Shown here one piece after another: positions 20,801 to 30,225 of a stretch of 64,000 nt of DNA (positions are counted from its first letter, which is position 1; each line of letters opens with the position of its first letter). The stretch is taken from the NCBI RefSeq assembly GCF_024171885.1, contig NZ_JAMTCP010000001.1:124001-188000 (forward strand), written 5' to 3'. The translations under genes were made by a program, and so were the position numbers. The stretch is from Streptoalloteichus tenebrarius (GTDB lineage: Bacteria; Actinomycetota; Actinomycetes; Mycobacteriales; Pseudonocardiaceae). The notes below the pieces were generated by a model. The model was given only the letters and a program-made list of their open reading frames with translations. It ran no database searches and had not been told where the DNA came from.

Positions 20801-23800
20801 GTCGAACAGGGCGAGGCGCTGCACGTCGCGATCGGCTACAGCACCACCCTGTTCGACCGGGCCACCGTCGACCGGATGGCGACGCACCTGCGGGACATGC
20901 TCGACGAGGTCGTCCAGACCCCGCGCCGCCCGTTGCGCGCGCTGCCCCCGCTCGGTCCGGCCGCCCCGGCCGCGGCGAAGCACGAGGTGCCCGACGCCAC
21001 CCTGGCGGAGCTGTTCGCGCGCCAGGCGGCGGCCACACCGGACCGCACGGCGGTCGTCGCCGAGGACGGCGCGGTCACCTTCGCCGAGCTGGACCGGCGG
21101 GCCACCCGGCTCGCCCGCCGGTTGGTCGCGCTGGGCGCGGGGCCGGAACACCGGGTCGGGTTCACCACGGCCAGGACGACCAACACCGTGGTCGCCCTGT
21201 TCGGGGTGCTCCGGGCGGGCGCGGCGTTCCTGCCCCTCGACCCGGGCCTGCCCGAGGAACGCCTGGCCTACCTGGTCGAGGACGCGGCGCCGACCCTCGT
21301 GCTCAACACCGGGGCCGACATCGACCTGCCAGCGGGGATCCCCGTGCTGGCGGTGAGCGGGACGGACGGGGAGGACGGAGCGAACCCGTCGAACCTGTCG
21401 AGCCTGTCGGGCCCGTCGAACCTGTCGGACCCGTCGAACCTGTCGAGCCTGTCGGGCCCGTCGAACCTGTCGGACCCGTCGGGCCCGTCGGGCTCGGCGG
21501 ACGCCACGGACCCGGCGGCCCTTCCCGACACCACGCACGTCGGCGAGCGGCCCCAGCCGGACCACGCGGCGTACGTGATCTACACGTCGGGCTCGACCGG
21601 GCGCCCCAAGGGCGTCGTGCTGACCCACCGCGGGCTCACCAACCTGTTCGCCGACCACAGCGCGGAGCTGTTCCGGCCGGAGAGCGAGCGCGCGGGCCGG
21701 CCGCTGCGGGTGGCGCTCACGGCCGCGTTCTCCTTCGACACCTTCCTGGAGGGTGTCCTGGCCATGGTCGACGGGCACCAGCTCCACGTGGTCGACGACC
21801 TGACCCGCCGGGACCCGGAAGCGCTTGTGGAGTACGTGGCCGAGCACCGCGTCGACCTGCTCGACCTCACGCCCTCCTACGCCGAGCAGCTCGTCGCCGC
21901 CGGCCTGCTCCGTGGCGAGGGCGCGCCGAGGGTGGTCATGCTCGGTGGTGAGGCGGCCGGCGAGTCGGTCTGGCGCGACCTGCGGGCCGCCCCGAACACC
22001 AGGGGGTACAACTTCTACGGCCCCACCGAGGCCACTGTGGACGCCCTGTCCTGCCGGGTCGCCGTCGCCGAGCGGCCGGTGATCGGCCGGCCGGCGTGGA
22101 ACACCCCGGTGTACGTGCTGGACCGGTGGCTGCGTCCGGTGCCGCCCGGCGTGGTGGGCGAGCTGTACCTGGCCGGCCCGCAGGTGGCCAGGGGCTATCT
22201 CAACCGCCCCGCGCTGACCGCCGAGCGCTTCGTGGCCGACCCGTTCACCGGCGGCAGGATGTACCGCACCGGGGACCTGGCGCGGTGGACCGGCGACGGC
22301 GTCGTCGAGTACCTCGGCCGCGCCGACGACCAGGTCAAGGTCCGGGGCTACCGGATCGAGCCGGGTGAGATCGAGGCCGTGCTCACCGAGCACCCGGCGG
22401 TGGCGCAGGCCGCGGTCGTGGTGCGGGACGGCGGTACGGGAGTGGGGCGGCTGGTCGCGTACGTGACACCCGCGACCGACACCGCGCCGTCGGCGGCGGA
22501 CCTGCGGGACCACGCCAGGAGGGCGCTGCCCGCGTACATGGTGCCGGCCGTGTTCGTCACCCTGCCCGAGCTGCCGGTCAACACCAGCGGGAAGGTGGAC
22601 CGCAACGCGCTGCCCGAGCCCGAGGCCGACCTCGACCCTGACCTCGCGCACGTGGCGCCGCGCGACGACGTGGAGCGCGTCCTGGCCGAGATCTGGGCGG
22701 ACGTGCTCGGCCTCGACCGGATCGGCGTGACGGACAACTTCTTCGACCTGGGCGGCGACTCGATCCTGAGCATCCAGGTCGTGGCGCGGATCCGGCAGGC
22801 GGGGTTCACCGTCCGGTCCCGGGACCTGTTCCTGAACCAGACCGTGGCCGAGCTGGCGACCGTGGTTGGAGCCGCGGGCGCGGCCGGGGCCGGGTCGGGG
22901 GAGAGCCAGGGCGCCGGCCGCGCCGAGGACGTCGTCGCGGGGCCGGCGCCGCTGACCCCGATCCAACGCGAGTTCCTCGACGGGGACCCGGTCGCGCCGC
23001 ACCACCTCACGCAGTCGGTGTTCCTCGACCTGCGCGACGACGTGGACGTGGACGCGCTGCGCGCGGCCCTGCGGGGGCTGCTCGACCACCACGGCGCGCT
23101 GCGCACCCGCTTCGAGCGGGACGACCAGGGCTGGACCCAACGCGAGGCCCCGGTGGGCGAGGTCCCGCTCGACTGCCATGATCTGTCCGATGTGGACGAT
23201 CCAGACGCGGAGGCCGACCGGCTCGCGGCGGCGGCCGACGCCGGACTGGACCTGGCGACCGGCCCGCTGCTGCGCGCGCTGCTGTTCCGGACGAACGAGG
23301 GACCCCGGCTGTTCCTCACCGTGCACCATCTGGTGGTCGACGGCGTGTCCTGGCGCGTCCTGCTGGACGACCTCGACCGCGCCTACCGGCAGGCCGCGTC
23401 CGGGGAGCCGGTGCGCCTCGGCCCGCCGACCACGTCCTTCCTGGCGTGGGCGCGGCGGCTGTCCGAGCACACGGCGGCCGGCGGGTTCGACGACGAGCTG
23501 GGCTTCTGGACCGGCCTGCCCGACCCCGCGCCGCTGCCGGTCGACGGGGACGGACCGGCCACCGTCGCCTCCAGCCGCACCGTGGCGGTCCGGCTCACCG
23601 AGGCCGAGACCGAGGTGCTGCTGAACCGGGCGCCGGGCGTCCTGCGCACGCCCGTCGGCGACGTGCTGTTCGCCGCGCTGGCCCACACGCTCAGCCGGTG
23701 GACCGGGCAGGGCCGGGTGGTGGTCGACGTCGAGGGCCACGGCCGCGAGGACCTCTTCGACGACGTGGACCTGTCCCGCACCGTCGGGTGGTTCACCACG

Positions 23801-24232
23801 CTCTACCCGGTGGCCGTGGAGGTCATCGAGCAGGACTGGGGCAAGTTCGTCCGCTCCGTGCGGCGACAGCTCCGCGCCGTGCCCGGCAACGGCCTCGGCT
23901 ACGGGGCGCTGCGCTGGCTCGCCCCCGACTCGCCGCTGCGGGAGCGCCGGGGCGGGCAGGTGGTGTTCAACTACCACGGGCGCACCGACGAGGTCGCGGC
24001 CGTCGGCGACGACTCGCTGATCCGAGGCGTCCGGGAGGCGATCGGCCAGGAGCAGCACCCGGACGAACGGCTGGCCCACCTGCTGGAGGTCGTGGGCGCG
24101 GTGAGCGGCGGCCGGCTGGAATTCACCTGGTACTACTCGGAGAACGTGCACGACCGGACCACGGTCGAGCGGGTCGCCGAGTGGTTCGGGGCCGCCCTGC
24201 GGTCCCTGGTCAGCTACCTGGCGGGGGAGTGA
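11819..24232 (+). CDS. NRPS, modules 4-6: C-A-T-E-C-A-T-C-A-T-E
   Basis: A 4137-residue NRPS. Order: C3 (HHIVTDG from residue 174), A4, carrier Ser1037, E2 (HHLVVDG 1212), C4 of D-L type (HHLLADG 1687), A5, carrier Ser2560, C5 (HHIATDG 2743), A6, carrier Ser3648, E3 (HHLVVDG 3836), then stop. Aligned pockets: A4 DGWNVCGVC (aromatic-like, uncertain); A5 DLGVMGAVD, of the Orn/Arg-type clade with acidic Asp331; A6 DTEDMGFVD, with acidic residues at 239, 278 and 331, suited to a guanidine side chain, so I infer enduracididine. Residues 4 and 6 should be D. No thioesterase or reductase domain follows E3, and release must occur in trans. A6 carries a Ser-rich repeat insertion before its [11 protein letters not shown] motif. 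ATG 11819 overlaps the previous stop by 4 bp, implying translational coupling. Confidence 0.96.
21386..21496 (+). repeat. In-frame 45-bp minisatellite inside adenylation domain 6
   Basis: Two tandem 45-bp units (21386-21430, 21431-21475) followed by a shorter 21-bp remnant encode 15-residue units [15 protein letters not shown] twice, then PSGPSGS. They fall in the loop just before the ATP-binding A3 motif, NRPS residues 3190-3226. The units are built from 9-bp pieces beginning CCGTCG or CTGTCG. The frame is preserved, so it reads as a tolerated surface-loop expansion. Confidence 0.9.
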
Positions 24233-24235
24233 GCC

Positions 24236-25537
24236 GTGATCGACGACCAGCAGCTCGGCGCGAGGGTGGCCCGGCTGGCCGAACACCACCGGGTCCCCGG
24301 CGCGCAGCTCACCGTGCGTCGGGACGGCAGGACCGTCACCGTCGCGGTGGGACGGGAGCGGCACGACGCCGCCGCTCCCGTCACGGAGGCGTCGGCGTTC
24401 CCGTTGGGGTCGCTGACCAAACCGTTCACCGCGGCGCTGGTGATGGCGCTCGTGGCCGACGGCGACCTGGAACTCGACGAGCCGGTCCCGGACTACGACC
24501 CCGGCATCACGGTGCGGCGGCTGCTCAGCCACACCTCGGGACTTGAGTCCAATGTGGACGAAGATGACGCGGTCGACCTGCCGCGCCGGCGGTGGGTGGC
24601 CCGGTACCCGGCGCGACGCTCACCCCAGCACGCGCCCGGCACGGTCTTCTCCTACTCCAACGTCGGCTACGTCCTGGCGGGACATCTCGTCGAGGACGTG
24701 ACCGGGATGGACTGGGCGGAGGCGGTCGCGTCGATCCTGCTGCGCCCCCTGGGGATCACCCCGGCCTTCGTGGTGGGCGACCCGGGACCCCGCCCGTCCG
24801 TGCCCGGTCACGTGGTGACCGGCGACCGCGTGCTGCCGGTCGGCAGCCAGGTGATGCCCGAGGTGGAGGCGCCGAACGGCGCCCTGGCGCTGTCCTCCGC
24901 GGACCTGGTCGCCTTCGCGGACCTGTTCCTCGCCGACTCCCTGGCCGGCGGCGGCGTCCTCGACCGCGAGGCCGCCGCCCCGATGTGCCGGGACCAGCTC
25001 GACGGGATCACCGTGGGGCCGTACGGCATGGCCGACGGCTGGGGGCTCGGCTGGGCGAGGTACCGCGGACCGGACGGCGACTGGTACGGCCACGACGGCA
25101 CCGGCGACGGCACGTCCTGCCACCTCCGGTTCGAGCCCGAAAGCGGCACCGCCGTCGCGCTGACGACGAACGCGTCCACCGGCGCGGCCCTGTGGCGGGA
25201 CCTGGCCGACGAACTCGCGGCGGAGGAGGGGCTGTCGCTGGGGCGGAGCGAGGAACCCGACCAGACCCCGGTCCCCGGGCCGCCCGAGGCCGCCGGCCAC
25301 TACGTCAACGGCCATGCCGCCTTCGTCGTGACCGCGCAGGACGGCGGCGGGCTCGCGCTCGCGCTGGACGGCGACCAGGTCGTTCCGCTGACCTGCCTGC
25401 CCGACCTGCGGTTCCGCGTCGCCATGGGGGCGACGTCACTGGGCGGCCGGTTCCTCCGCGACCCGGACACCGGGGGCATCGACCTGATCCAGGTGACCGG
25501 ACGACTCGCCCGTCGACGCGGGGGCGCCACCGGATGA
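24236..25537 (+). CDS. Stand-alone PBP-type thioesterase (SurE-like peptide cyclase)
   Basis: A 433-residue serine hydrolase of the penicillin-binding-protein/beta-lactamase fold. It has S59-x-x-K62 (SLTK), Y140-S-N142 and H286-D-G288, the three catalytic motifs of the fold. A C-terminal beta-rich region of about 100 residues (from about 320) matches the lipocalin-like domain expected in PBP-type thioesterases. There is no signal peptide, which argues against a secreted carboxypeptidase or beta-lactamase. The gene starts 3 bp after an NRPS that ends in an epimerization domain without a thioesterase. That is the context of SurE-type cyclases, which join a D C-terminal residue to an L N-terminus. 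Here residue 6 should be D and residue 1 L, matching that rule. GTG 24236 follows GGGGGA. Confidence 0.9.
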   Translation: MIDDQQLGARVARLAEHHRVPGAQLTVRRDGRTVTVAVGRERHDAAAPVTEASAFPLGSLTKPFTAALVMALVADGDLELDEPVPDYDPGITVRRLLSHTSGLESNVDEDDAVDLPRRRWVARYPARRSPQHAPGTVFSYSNVGYVLAGHLVEDVTGMDWAEAVASILLRPLGITPAFVVGDPGPRPSVPGHVVTGDRVLPVGSQVMPEVEAPNGALALSSADLVAFADLFLADSLAGGGVLDREAAAPMCRDQLDGITVGPYGMADGWGLGWARYRGPDGDWYGHDGTGDGTSCHLRFEPESGTAVALTTNASTGAALWRDLADELAAEEGLSLGRSEEPDQTPVPGPPEAAGHYVNGHAAFVVTAQDGGGLALALDGDQVVPLTCLPDLRFRVAMGATSLGGRFLRDPDTGGIDLIQVTGRLARRRGGATG

Positions 25538-26790
25538 GCCGGCCGAGCGTCCCGCTGTCCCGCAACCGGGACTACCACATCCTCTGGGGCAGCCAGCTCC
25601 TCTCCGAACTCGCCGCCGAGATCACCCAGATCGCCTTCCCGCTGCTGATCCTCGCCATGGCCGGCTCCCCACTGGCCATGGGCCTGGCCTCGTCGGTGCT
25701 GATGGCGGCGAACATGGTCGCCGTCGTGCCGGCGGGCGTGGCCGCCGACCGGTGGAACCGCAAGCGGATCATGGTCGTGTGCATGCTGGGGCGCGCCCTC
25801 GCGATGGGCGCCCTGGCCCTCGCCGTGCTCGGCGGCGCCGGCCACCTCGCGGCGGTGCTGGCCGTCGCGGCCGTGGAGGGCTTCCTCGGCGCGGTGTTCG
25901 ACCCGGTGGAGCACGCGGCCCTGCCCCAGGTCGTGCCGGCCGACCAGCTCGCCAGGGCGGTGGCCCGCAACGCCGCGCGGCCGTTCGTGGCCACCCTGCT
26001 CGGCCCGGCGGTCGCCGGCTTCCTGTTCACCGCGCACCCGGCCACCCCGCTCGTCGCGGACGCGGTCATGCTCGGCCTGTCCTTCGTGGCGCTGCTGTTC
26101 CTGCGCCTGCCGCACCGGGTCACGCCGGCCGACGCGCCGCCGACCCGGGTCAGGGCCGACGTCGCCGAGGGCTTCCGCTGGGTGCTGGGGCACCGGACGT
26201 TGCGCGCCACCATGCTGTGGATGGTCTTCTGCAACCTGGTGTTGGGCGCGCTCGTGACGATCGTCCTCGCGGTGTCGGGGGAGACCGGGGTGGACACCGG
26301 CGAGATCGGCCTGACCATGGCCTGCCTGGGCGCTGGCGGCCTGCTCGGCGGGATGGCCGCCGACCGGCTGCGCGCGGCGCTGCCCGCCCCCGTGGTCCTG
26401 GTCGGGTTCTCCTGGCTGGCCACGGCCCTGGTGGCGGCCATGAGCCTGGTCCCGGCCGGCGTCCTGCTCGGCGTGCTGCTCGGGGCGGTGATGTTCTGCG
26501 TGCCGGTGGCCAACACGACGGTGCTCACCTACCAACTGGTGACCACCCCCGACCGGCTCCGCGGCCGACTGAGCAGCCTCGCCGGGTTCTGCTCGGGCGG
26601 CGCGGGCGCGCTCGGCCCGCTGTTCGGCGGCCTGCTCGCCGCGGCCGGCGGGACGACCGGGACGCTGGTGTGCGCCGCCGCCCTCGGACTCGTCGCGCTC
26701 GGCGTGTCCCTCAGCCCGACGATGCGCCGGTTCCCCTCGGCGACGCTGGCGCCCGAGACGCTGGACGAGACCGCCGGTGCGCGCGGCTGA
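25534..26790 (+). CDS. MFS exporter (EntS/MFS_3 type)
   Basis: A 418-residue major facilitator with about twelve hydrophobic segments, of the MFS_3/EntS-like group. The DRWNRKR segment after helix 2 is the typical A-motif loop (G-x-x-x-D-R-x-x-R-[KR]). The upstream frame is open, but ATG 25534 overlaps the thioesterase stop as ATGA and starts right before SRNRDYHILW, where relatives begin. The direction of transport is inferred: placement between the cyclase and a two-component system suggests export of the finished peptide. The next gene overlaps by 14 bp. Confidence 0.9.
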   Translation: MSRPSVPLSRNRDYHILWGSQLLSELAAEITQIAFPLLILAMAGSPLAMGLASSVLMAANMVAVVPAGVAADRWNRKRIMVVCMLGRALAMGALALAVLGGAGHLAAVLAVAAVEGFLGAVFDPVEHAALPQVVPADQLARAVARNAARPFVATLLGPAVAGFLFTAHPATPLVADAVMLGLSFVALLFLRLPHRVTPADAPPTRVRADVAEGFRWVLGHRTLRATMLWMVFCNLVLGALVTIVLAVSGETGVDTGEIGLTMACLGAGGLLGGMAADRLRAALPAPVVLVGFSWLATALVAAMSLVPAGVLLGVLLGAVMFCVPVANTTVLTYQLVTTPDRLRGRLSSLAGFCSGGAGALGPLFGGLLAAAGGTTGTLVCAAALGLVALGVSLSPTMRRFPSATLAPETLDETAGARG

Positions 26791-27979
26791 CCTCGGCCGG
26801 CCCCGGTTCCTGCTCACCGGGAGGCCGTGGCGGGCGCTGTGGTACGTCGCGCTCGGCGCGCTCGGCGGCCTGCCGGTGCTCGCGCTCGTCCGGGGCGCCA
26901 TGGCGCTGGAGACCGAGTGGGGGCTGCCGGTCGCCGTCGCCGGGCTGTTGGGGATGAACGTGCTGCTGGCCCTGCCGGTGAGCGCGGCGGAACGCCGACG
27001 CCTGAAGATCGTGGACGGCCGGGTGGCCCCCAGCAGGGGCTGCCCGTGGCGGCTGTTCGGCTACACCCTCGTGTTCACCACGGTGATCGCGGTCGTTGAC
27101 CTCGTGGCGCTCGTGGCCGCGTTGTGCGCGGTGATCGTGCCCCTGTCGCCGGTGTTGGAGTTCGTCTTCGAGATCGAGCCCATCGTCAACGTCGACGGGC
27201 CGGTGAGCGGGCCGGCCGCCGTGCTCGTCGGCGTCGTGTTCGTGCCGGTGGTCGGGTACCTGGTCGTCCTGCTCGCGCTGGGCCAGGCCGCGGTCGCCCG
27301 GCGCTGCCTCACCTCGCCCGAGGCCTGGCTCGCCGACCAGGTGCAGGAGCTGTCGCACTCGCGCAGCCGCCTGGTCGACGCGTTCGAGGCCGAGCGCACG
27401 CGCATCGAGCGGAACCTGCACGACGGCGCCCAGCAACGCCTGGTCGCGCTGATCATGACGCTCGGCCTGGCCGAGCTGGAGCTGTCCGGGGTCAGCGAGG
27501 CCGGCGCGCGGCTGGTCGCCAGGGCGCGGTCCGAGGCCGAGGGGGTGCTGGCGGAGCTGCGGGAGCTGATCCGCGGCATCCGGCCCCAGGTGCTGACCGA
27601 CCGGGGCCTGCCCGCCGCCGTGACCGAGCTGGCCGACCGCTGCCCGCTCGCGGTCGACGTGCGGTTCACCCTGCCCCGCCGGCCGTGCCCGCAGGTGGAG
27701 CTGGCGGCGTACTTCGTGGTGAGCGAGGCGTTGGCCAACGTGATCAAGCACAGCAGGGCGTCCTCGGCCCAGATCATCGGCAGCGCCCGGGATGATCACA
27801 TGGTGCTGGTCGTCCGGGACGACGGGATCGGGGGCGCCTCGCCGGAGCGGGGCACCGGCCTCCAGGGCCTCGCGGACCGGGTGGCCGTGGTGGGCGGGTC
27901 CATGGCGGTGTCCAGCCCACCGGGAGGGCCGACCGAACTGCGAGTGGAGCTGCCATGGGAAACGCCGGACTTCGGGTAG
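26777..27979 (+). CDS. NarL-type sensor histidine kinase
   Basis: A 400-residue membrane histidine kinase. Four hydrophobic segments lie at about 20-40, 50-70, 95-122 and 145-172, followed by a HisKA_3 dimerization domain with phospho-acceptor His215 in ERNLHDGAQQR. A HATPase domain follows, with SEALANVIKHS as the N box and VRDDGIGG and GTGLQGL as the G boxes. The short loops suggest sensing within or near the membrane, for example of the peptide or of cell-envelope stress. The ligand is unknown. It overlaps the exporter by 14 bp and the regulator by 25 bp, so expression is coupled to the biosynthetic operon. GTG 26777 is the start consistent with the N-terminal sequence. Confidence 0.93.
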   Translation: MRAADLGRPRFLLTGRPWRALWYVALGALGGLPVLALVRGAMALETEWGLPVAVAGLLGMNVLLALPVSAAERRRLKIVDGRVAPSRGCPWRLFGYTLVFTTVIAVVDLVALVAALCAVIVPLSPVLEFVFEIEPIVNVDGPVSGPAAVLVGVVFVPVVGYLVVLLALGQAAVARRCLTSPEAWLADQVQELSHSRSRLVDAFEAERTRIERNLHDGAQQRLVALIMTLGLAELELSGVSEAGARLVARARSEAEGVLAELRELIRGIRPQVLTDRGLPAAVTELADRCPLAVDVRFTLPRRPCPQVELAAYFVVSEALANVIKHSRASSAQIIGSARDDHMVLVVRDDGIGGASPERGTGLQGLADRVAVVGGSMAVSSPPGGPTELRVELPWETPDFG

Positions 27980-28623
27980 TGCTGGCAGAGGACGGCGTCC
28001 TGCTGCGGGAGGGCCTGGCCGCGGTGTTGGAGCGCTTCGGCCACCACGTGGTCGCGGCGGTCGGCGACGCCGAGGCGCTCACCGAGGCCGTCGACGAGCA
28101 GGAGCCGGACATCCTGGTCACCGACGTGCGGATGCCGCCGGGGTTCAGCGACGAGGGCCTGCGCGCGGCCGTCGACCTCCAGGCGCGGCATCCCCGGCTG
28201 GGCGTGTTGGTGCTGACCCAGTACGTCGCCCCCACCTACGCGTTCGAACTGCTGGAGGCGGACGGCCGGGGCCGCGTCGGCGGACTGGGGTACCTCCTCA
28301 AGGACCGGGTGGGCGCGGTGCGGGAGTTCGTGAGCGCCGTCGAGCGCATCGCCGAGGGCGACACGGTGATCGACCCCGAGGTGGTGCGGCAGCTCCTGCG
28401 CAGGGAGCGGTCCGCCCACCTGCTCGGCCGGCTCACGCCGAGGGAGCGCGAGGTGCTGGCGCTGATGGCCGAGGGCAGGGCGAACGCGGCCATCGCCGAG
28501 CACCTGTGCGTCAGTCAGGCCGCGGTCGCCAAGTACATCAACGCGATCTTCACGAAGCTGGACATCTCCGGCGCCGAGGGGCATCACCGCGTGCTGGCCG
28601 TGCTCACCTACCTGCGCAACTGA
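27955..28623 (+). CDS. NarL/LuxR-family response regulator
   Basis: A 222-residue response regulator. The receiver domain has the acidic pair E12-D13, phospho-acceptor Asp57 in VTDVRMPP and the conserved Lys in YLLKDRV. A LuxR-type helix-turn-helix follows (LTPREREVLALMAEG, then IAEHLCVSQAAVAKYI). It is encoded in overlap with its cognate kinase. As the last gene of the NRPS operon it could provide feedback control of the cluster or of resistance. Its DNA target cannot be read from the sequence with confidence. A strong hairpin follows. Confidence 0.94.
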   Translation: MGNAGLRVVLAEDGVLLREGLAAVLERFGHHVVAAVGDAEALTEAVDEQEPDILVTDVRMPPGFSDEGLRAAVDLQARHPRLGVLVLTQYVAPTYAFELLEADGRGRVGGLGYLLKDRVGAVREFVSAVERIAEGDTVIDPEVVRQLLRRERSAHLLGRLTPREREVLALMAEGRANAAIAEHLCVSQAAVAKYINAIFTKLDISGAEGHHRVLAVLTYLRN

Positions 28624-28646
28624 CCGGTCGGCCTCCCCTGACGGAC

Positions 28647-28683
28647 GTGTCCGCCCGACGCGGGGCGCGCGTCGGGCGGACAC
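28647..28683. terminator. Bidirectional terminator hairpin
   Basis: A perfect 15-bp stem (28647-28661 with 28669-28683, arm GTGTCCGCCCGACGC) around a 7-nt loop. It sits between the convergent response regulator and glycosyltransferase genes, the place where a shared terminator is expected. Confidence 0.85.
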
Positions 28684-28704
28684 GAGGGGGAGGGGCGGCC
28701 GTGG

Positions 28705-30225
28705 TCAGAACGTGCCGATCCAGCGCAGGCTGGGCCAGATCTGGTCCCACGGGCGGTTCGGGTCGTGGCAGACGACGACCTCCTTGCCCTGATCCAAATG
28801 CGGCAGCGGGAACGAAAGGGTGGCCCTGGTCTCGCACCGGCCGAACAGTGGGCGGAGCGTCGCGACGTCCACGCCGACCGCGACCACCACGGTCCTGTCG
28901 TCGGAGGGGACCCCGAAGTCGGCGTAGGAGTTGTGTCCACTGTAGACGGCCGGGAGGTCCAGCCCGGGGCCGTACCGGTCCAGCGCGCCGGCCTCGCTGT
29001 AGTTCTGGCCGAGCAGCACCGCCCGCGCGCGGTCGCCTTCCGGAAGCGACCGGTACACGGCCGCGACCTGCTCCGTCAGCTCCGCCCACCCCGTCTGCCC
29101 GAGCTGGGCGTCGGCGAACCCGGCCAGCGGCGAGTCCTCGCCGTAGGCCGTGGCCGGCAGGACGGGCAGGCACATCACCGCCGACGTCACCGCGTTGAGC
29201 AGCACCGCGGCCCCGAGCAGCGCGCGCCGGCCCACGCCGCGCGCCCAGTCGACGGCCGGAACGCACCCCACCGCGAGCAACACGGTCAACAGACCCTCGC
29301 TGTACCGGCTGAACCCGCCGACGACCGTCAACAGCACCACCATCAGCAGGTAGGCCACGGCCAGCGACCGGTACGGGCGCCACTGGGGACGCCGGAACAA
29401 CGCCACGAGCCCCGCGATCCACAGTGGAGTCAGGAACAGCCCGATCATCAGCGGCTGTCCGACGAGGAAGCCGACCGCGCCCTCCACACCGAACCCGGCG
29501 GACATCTCCGAGGCCATGGTGAACTGCGGCCATCCGTTGCGCGCCTGCCACACGATCCCCGGCCCCGCGACCACCAGGCCGAGCACGACGCCGCCCAGCA
29601 GGTGACCGCTGCGCAGCACCCGTCGTGGCCCGCACAGCACCAGGCCGACGAGCAACGTGACCACCAGCAACGCCACCAGGTACTTGGCGAGCAGGCCCAC
29701 CCCGACCACCGCGCCGACCGCCAACCACAGCCGGGTGTCCCCGGTGCGCACCAGCCGGACCACCAGCCAGCACACCGTCACCCAGACCAGGTGGTCCACC
29801 GCGGTCGGGTGCAGCACGTGACCGGCGGCCAACGTCGCCAGCGAGGCGCTCGTGGCGAGCGCGGCGAGCACCTGCGCCCGCCCGCCACCCCCGAGTTCCC
29901 TGACCACGAGCGCGGCCACGACCACCGACGCGACCGCCAGCAGCGCGGGAACCACCCGGAGCGCGAACACGGAGTCCCCGAACACCGCGATCTGCGCCCG
30001 CGCCAGCAACGGCGCCAGCGGCGGCTGGTCCACGTACCCGAAGGCGAGATGACGCCCGGCCACCCGGAAGTACAGCTCGTCCATGTAGTAGCCGTGCCGG
30101 CCGGCCGTGGCCAACAACAACGCGCCGAGCACCCCGGCGACGACCAGGACCGGGCCGGCCCGCAGCGCGGGGACGCCGTCCTCGTCGGTTCGGTCGGCTG
30201 CCTCGATCGTGGCGGACGCGGTCAT
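28705..30225 (-). CDS. GT39/ArnT-like membrane glycosyltransferase (GT-C)
   Basis: A 506-residue polytopic protein of the GT39/PMT_2 group. After a first membrane helix it has the GT-C signature GYYMDELYF (Asp49-Glu50, the likely catalytic acid pair) and GYVDQPPLAPLLAR in the first luminal loop. About ten more hydrophobic segments follow, then a soluble C-terminal region. Such enzymes use polyprenyl-phosphate sugars at the outer face of the membrane. Mannopeptimycin clusters contain mannosyltransferases of this mechanism (MppG, MppH, MppI). Here one gene sits between the NRPS operon and the enduracididine genes. I infer glycosylation of the exported peptide. The sugar is unknown, and a housekeeping lipid or wall modification is the alternative. 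Confidence 0.85.
   Translation of the reverse strand: MTASATIEAADRTDEDGVPALRAGPVLVVAGVLGALLLATAGRHGYYMDELYFRVAGRHLAFGYVDQPPLAPLLARAQIAVFGDSVFALRVVPALLAVASVVVAALVVRELGGGGRAQVLAALATSASLATLAAGHVLHPTAVDHLVWVTVCWLVVRLVRTGDTRLWLAVGAVVGVGLLAKYLVALLVVTLLVGLVLCGPRRVLRSGHLLGGVVLGLVVAGPGIVWQARNGWPQFTMASEMSAGFGVEGAVGFLVGQPLMIGLFLTPLWIAGLVALFRRPQWRPYRSLAVAYLLMVVLLTVVGGFSRYSEGLLTVLLAVGCVPAVDWARGVGRRALLGAAVLLNAVTSAVMCLPVLPATAYGEDSPLAGFADAQLGQTGWAELTEQVAAVYRSLPEGDRARAVLLGQNYSEAGALDRYGPGLDLPAVYSGHNSYADFGVPSDDRTVVVAVGVDVATLRPLFGRCETRATLSFPLPHLDQGKEVVVCHDPNRPWDQIWPSLRWIGTF

Noticed and set aside
24236-25537. Class C beta-lactamase or DD-peptidase
   Set aside because: There is no signal peptide, and the gene sits in the operon directly after a thioesterase-less NRPS, which fits a peptide cyclase better.
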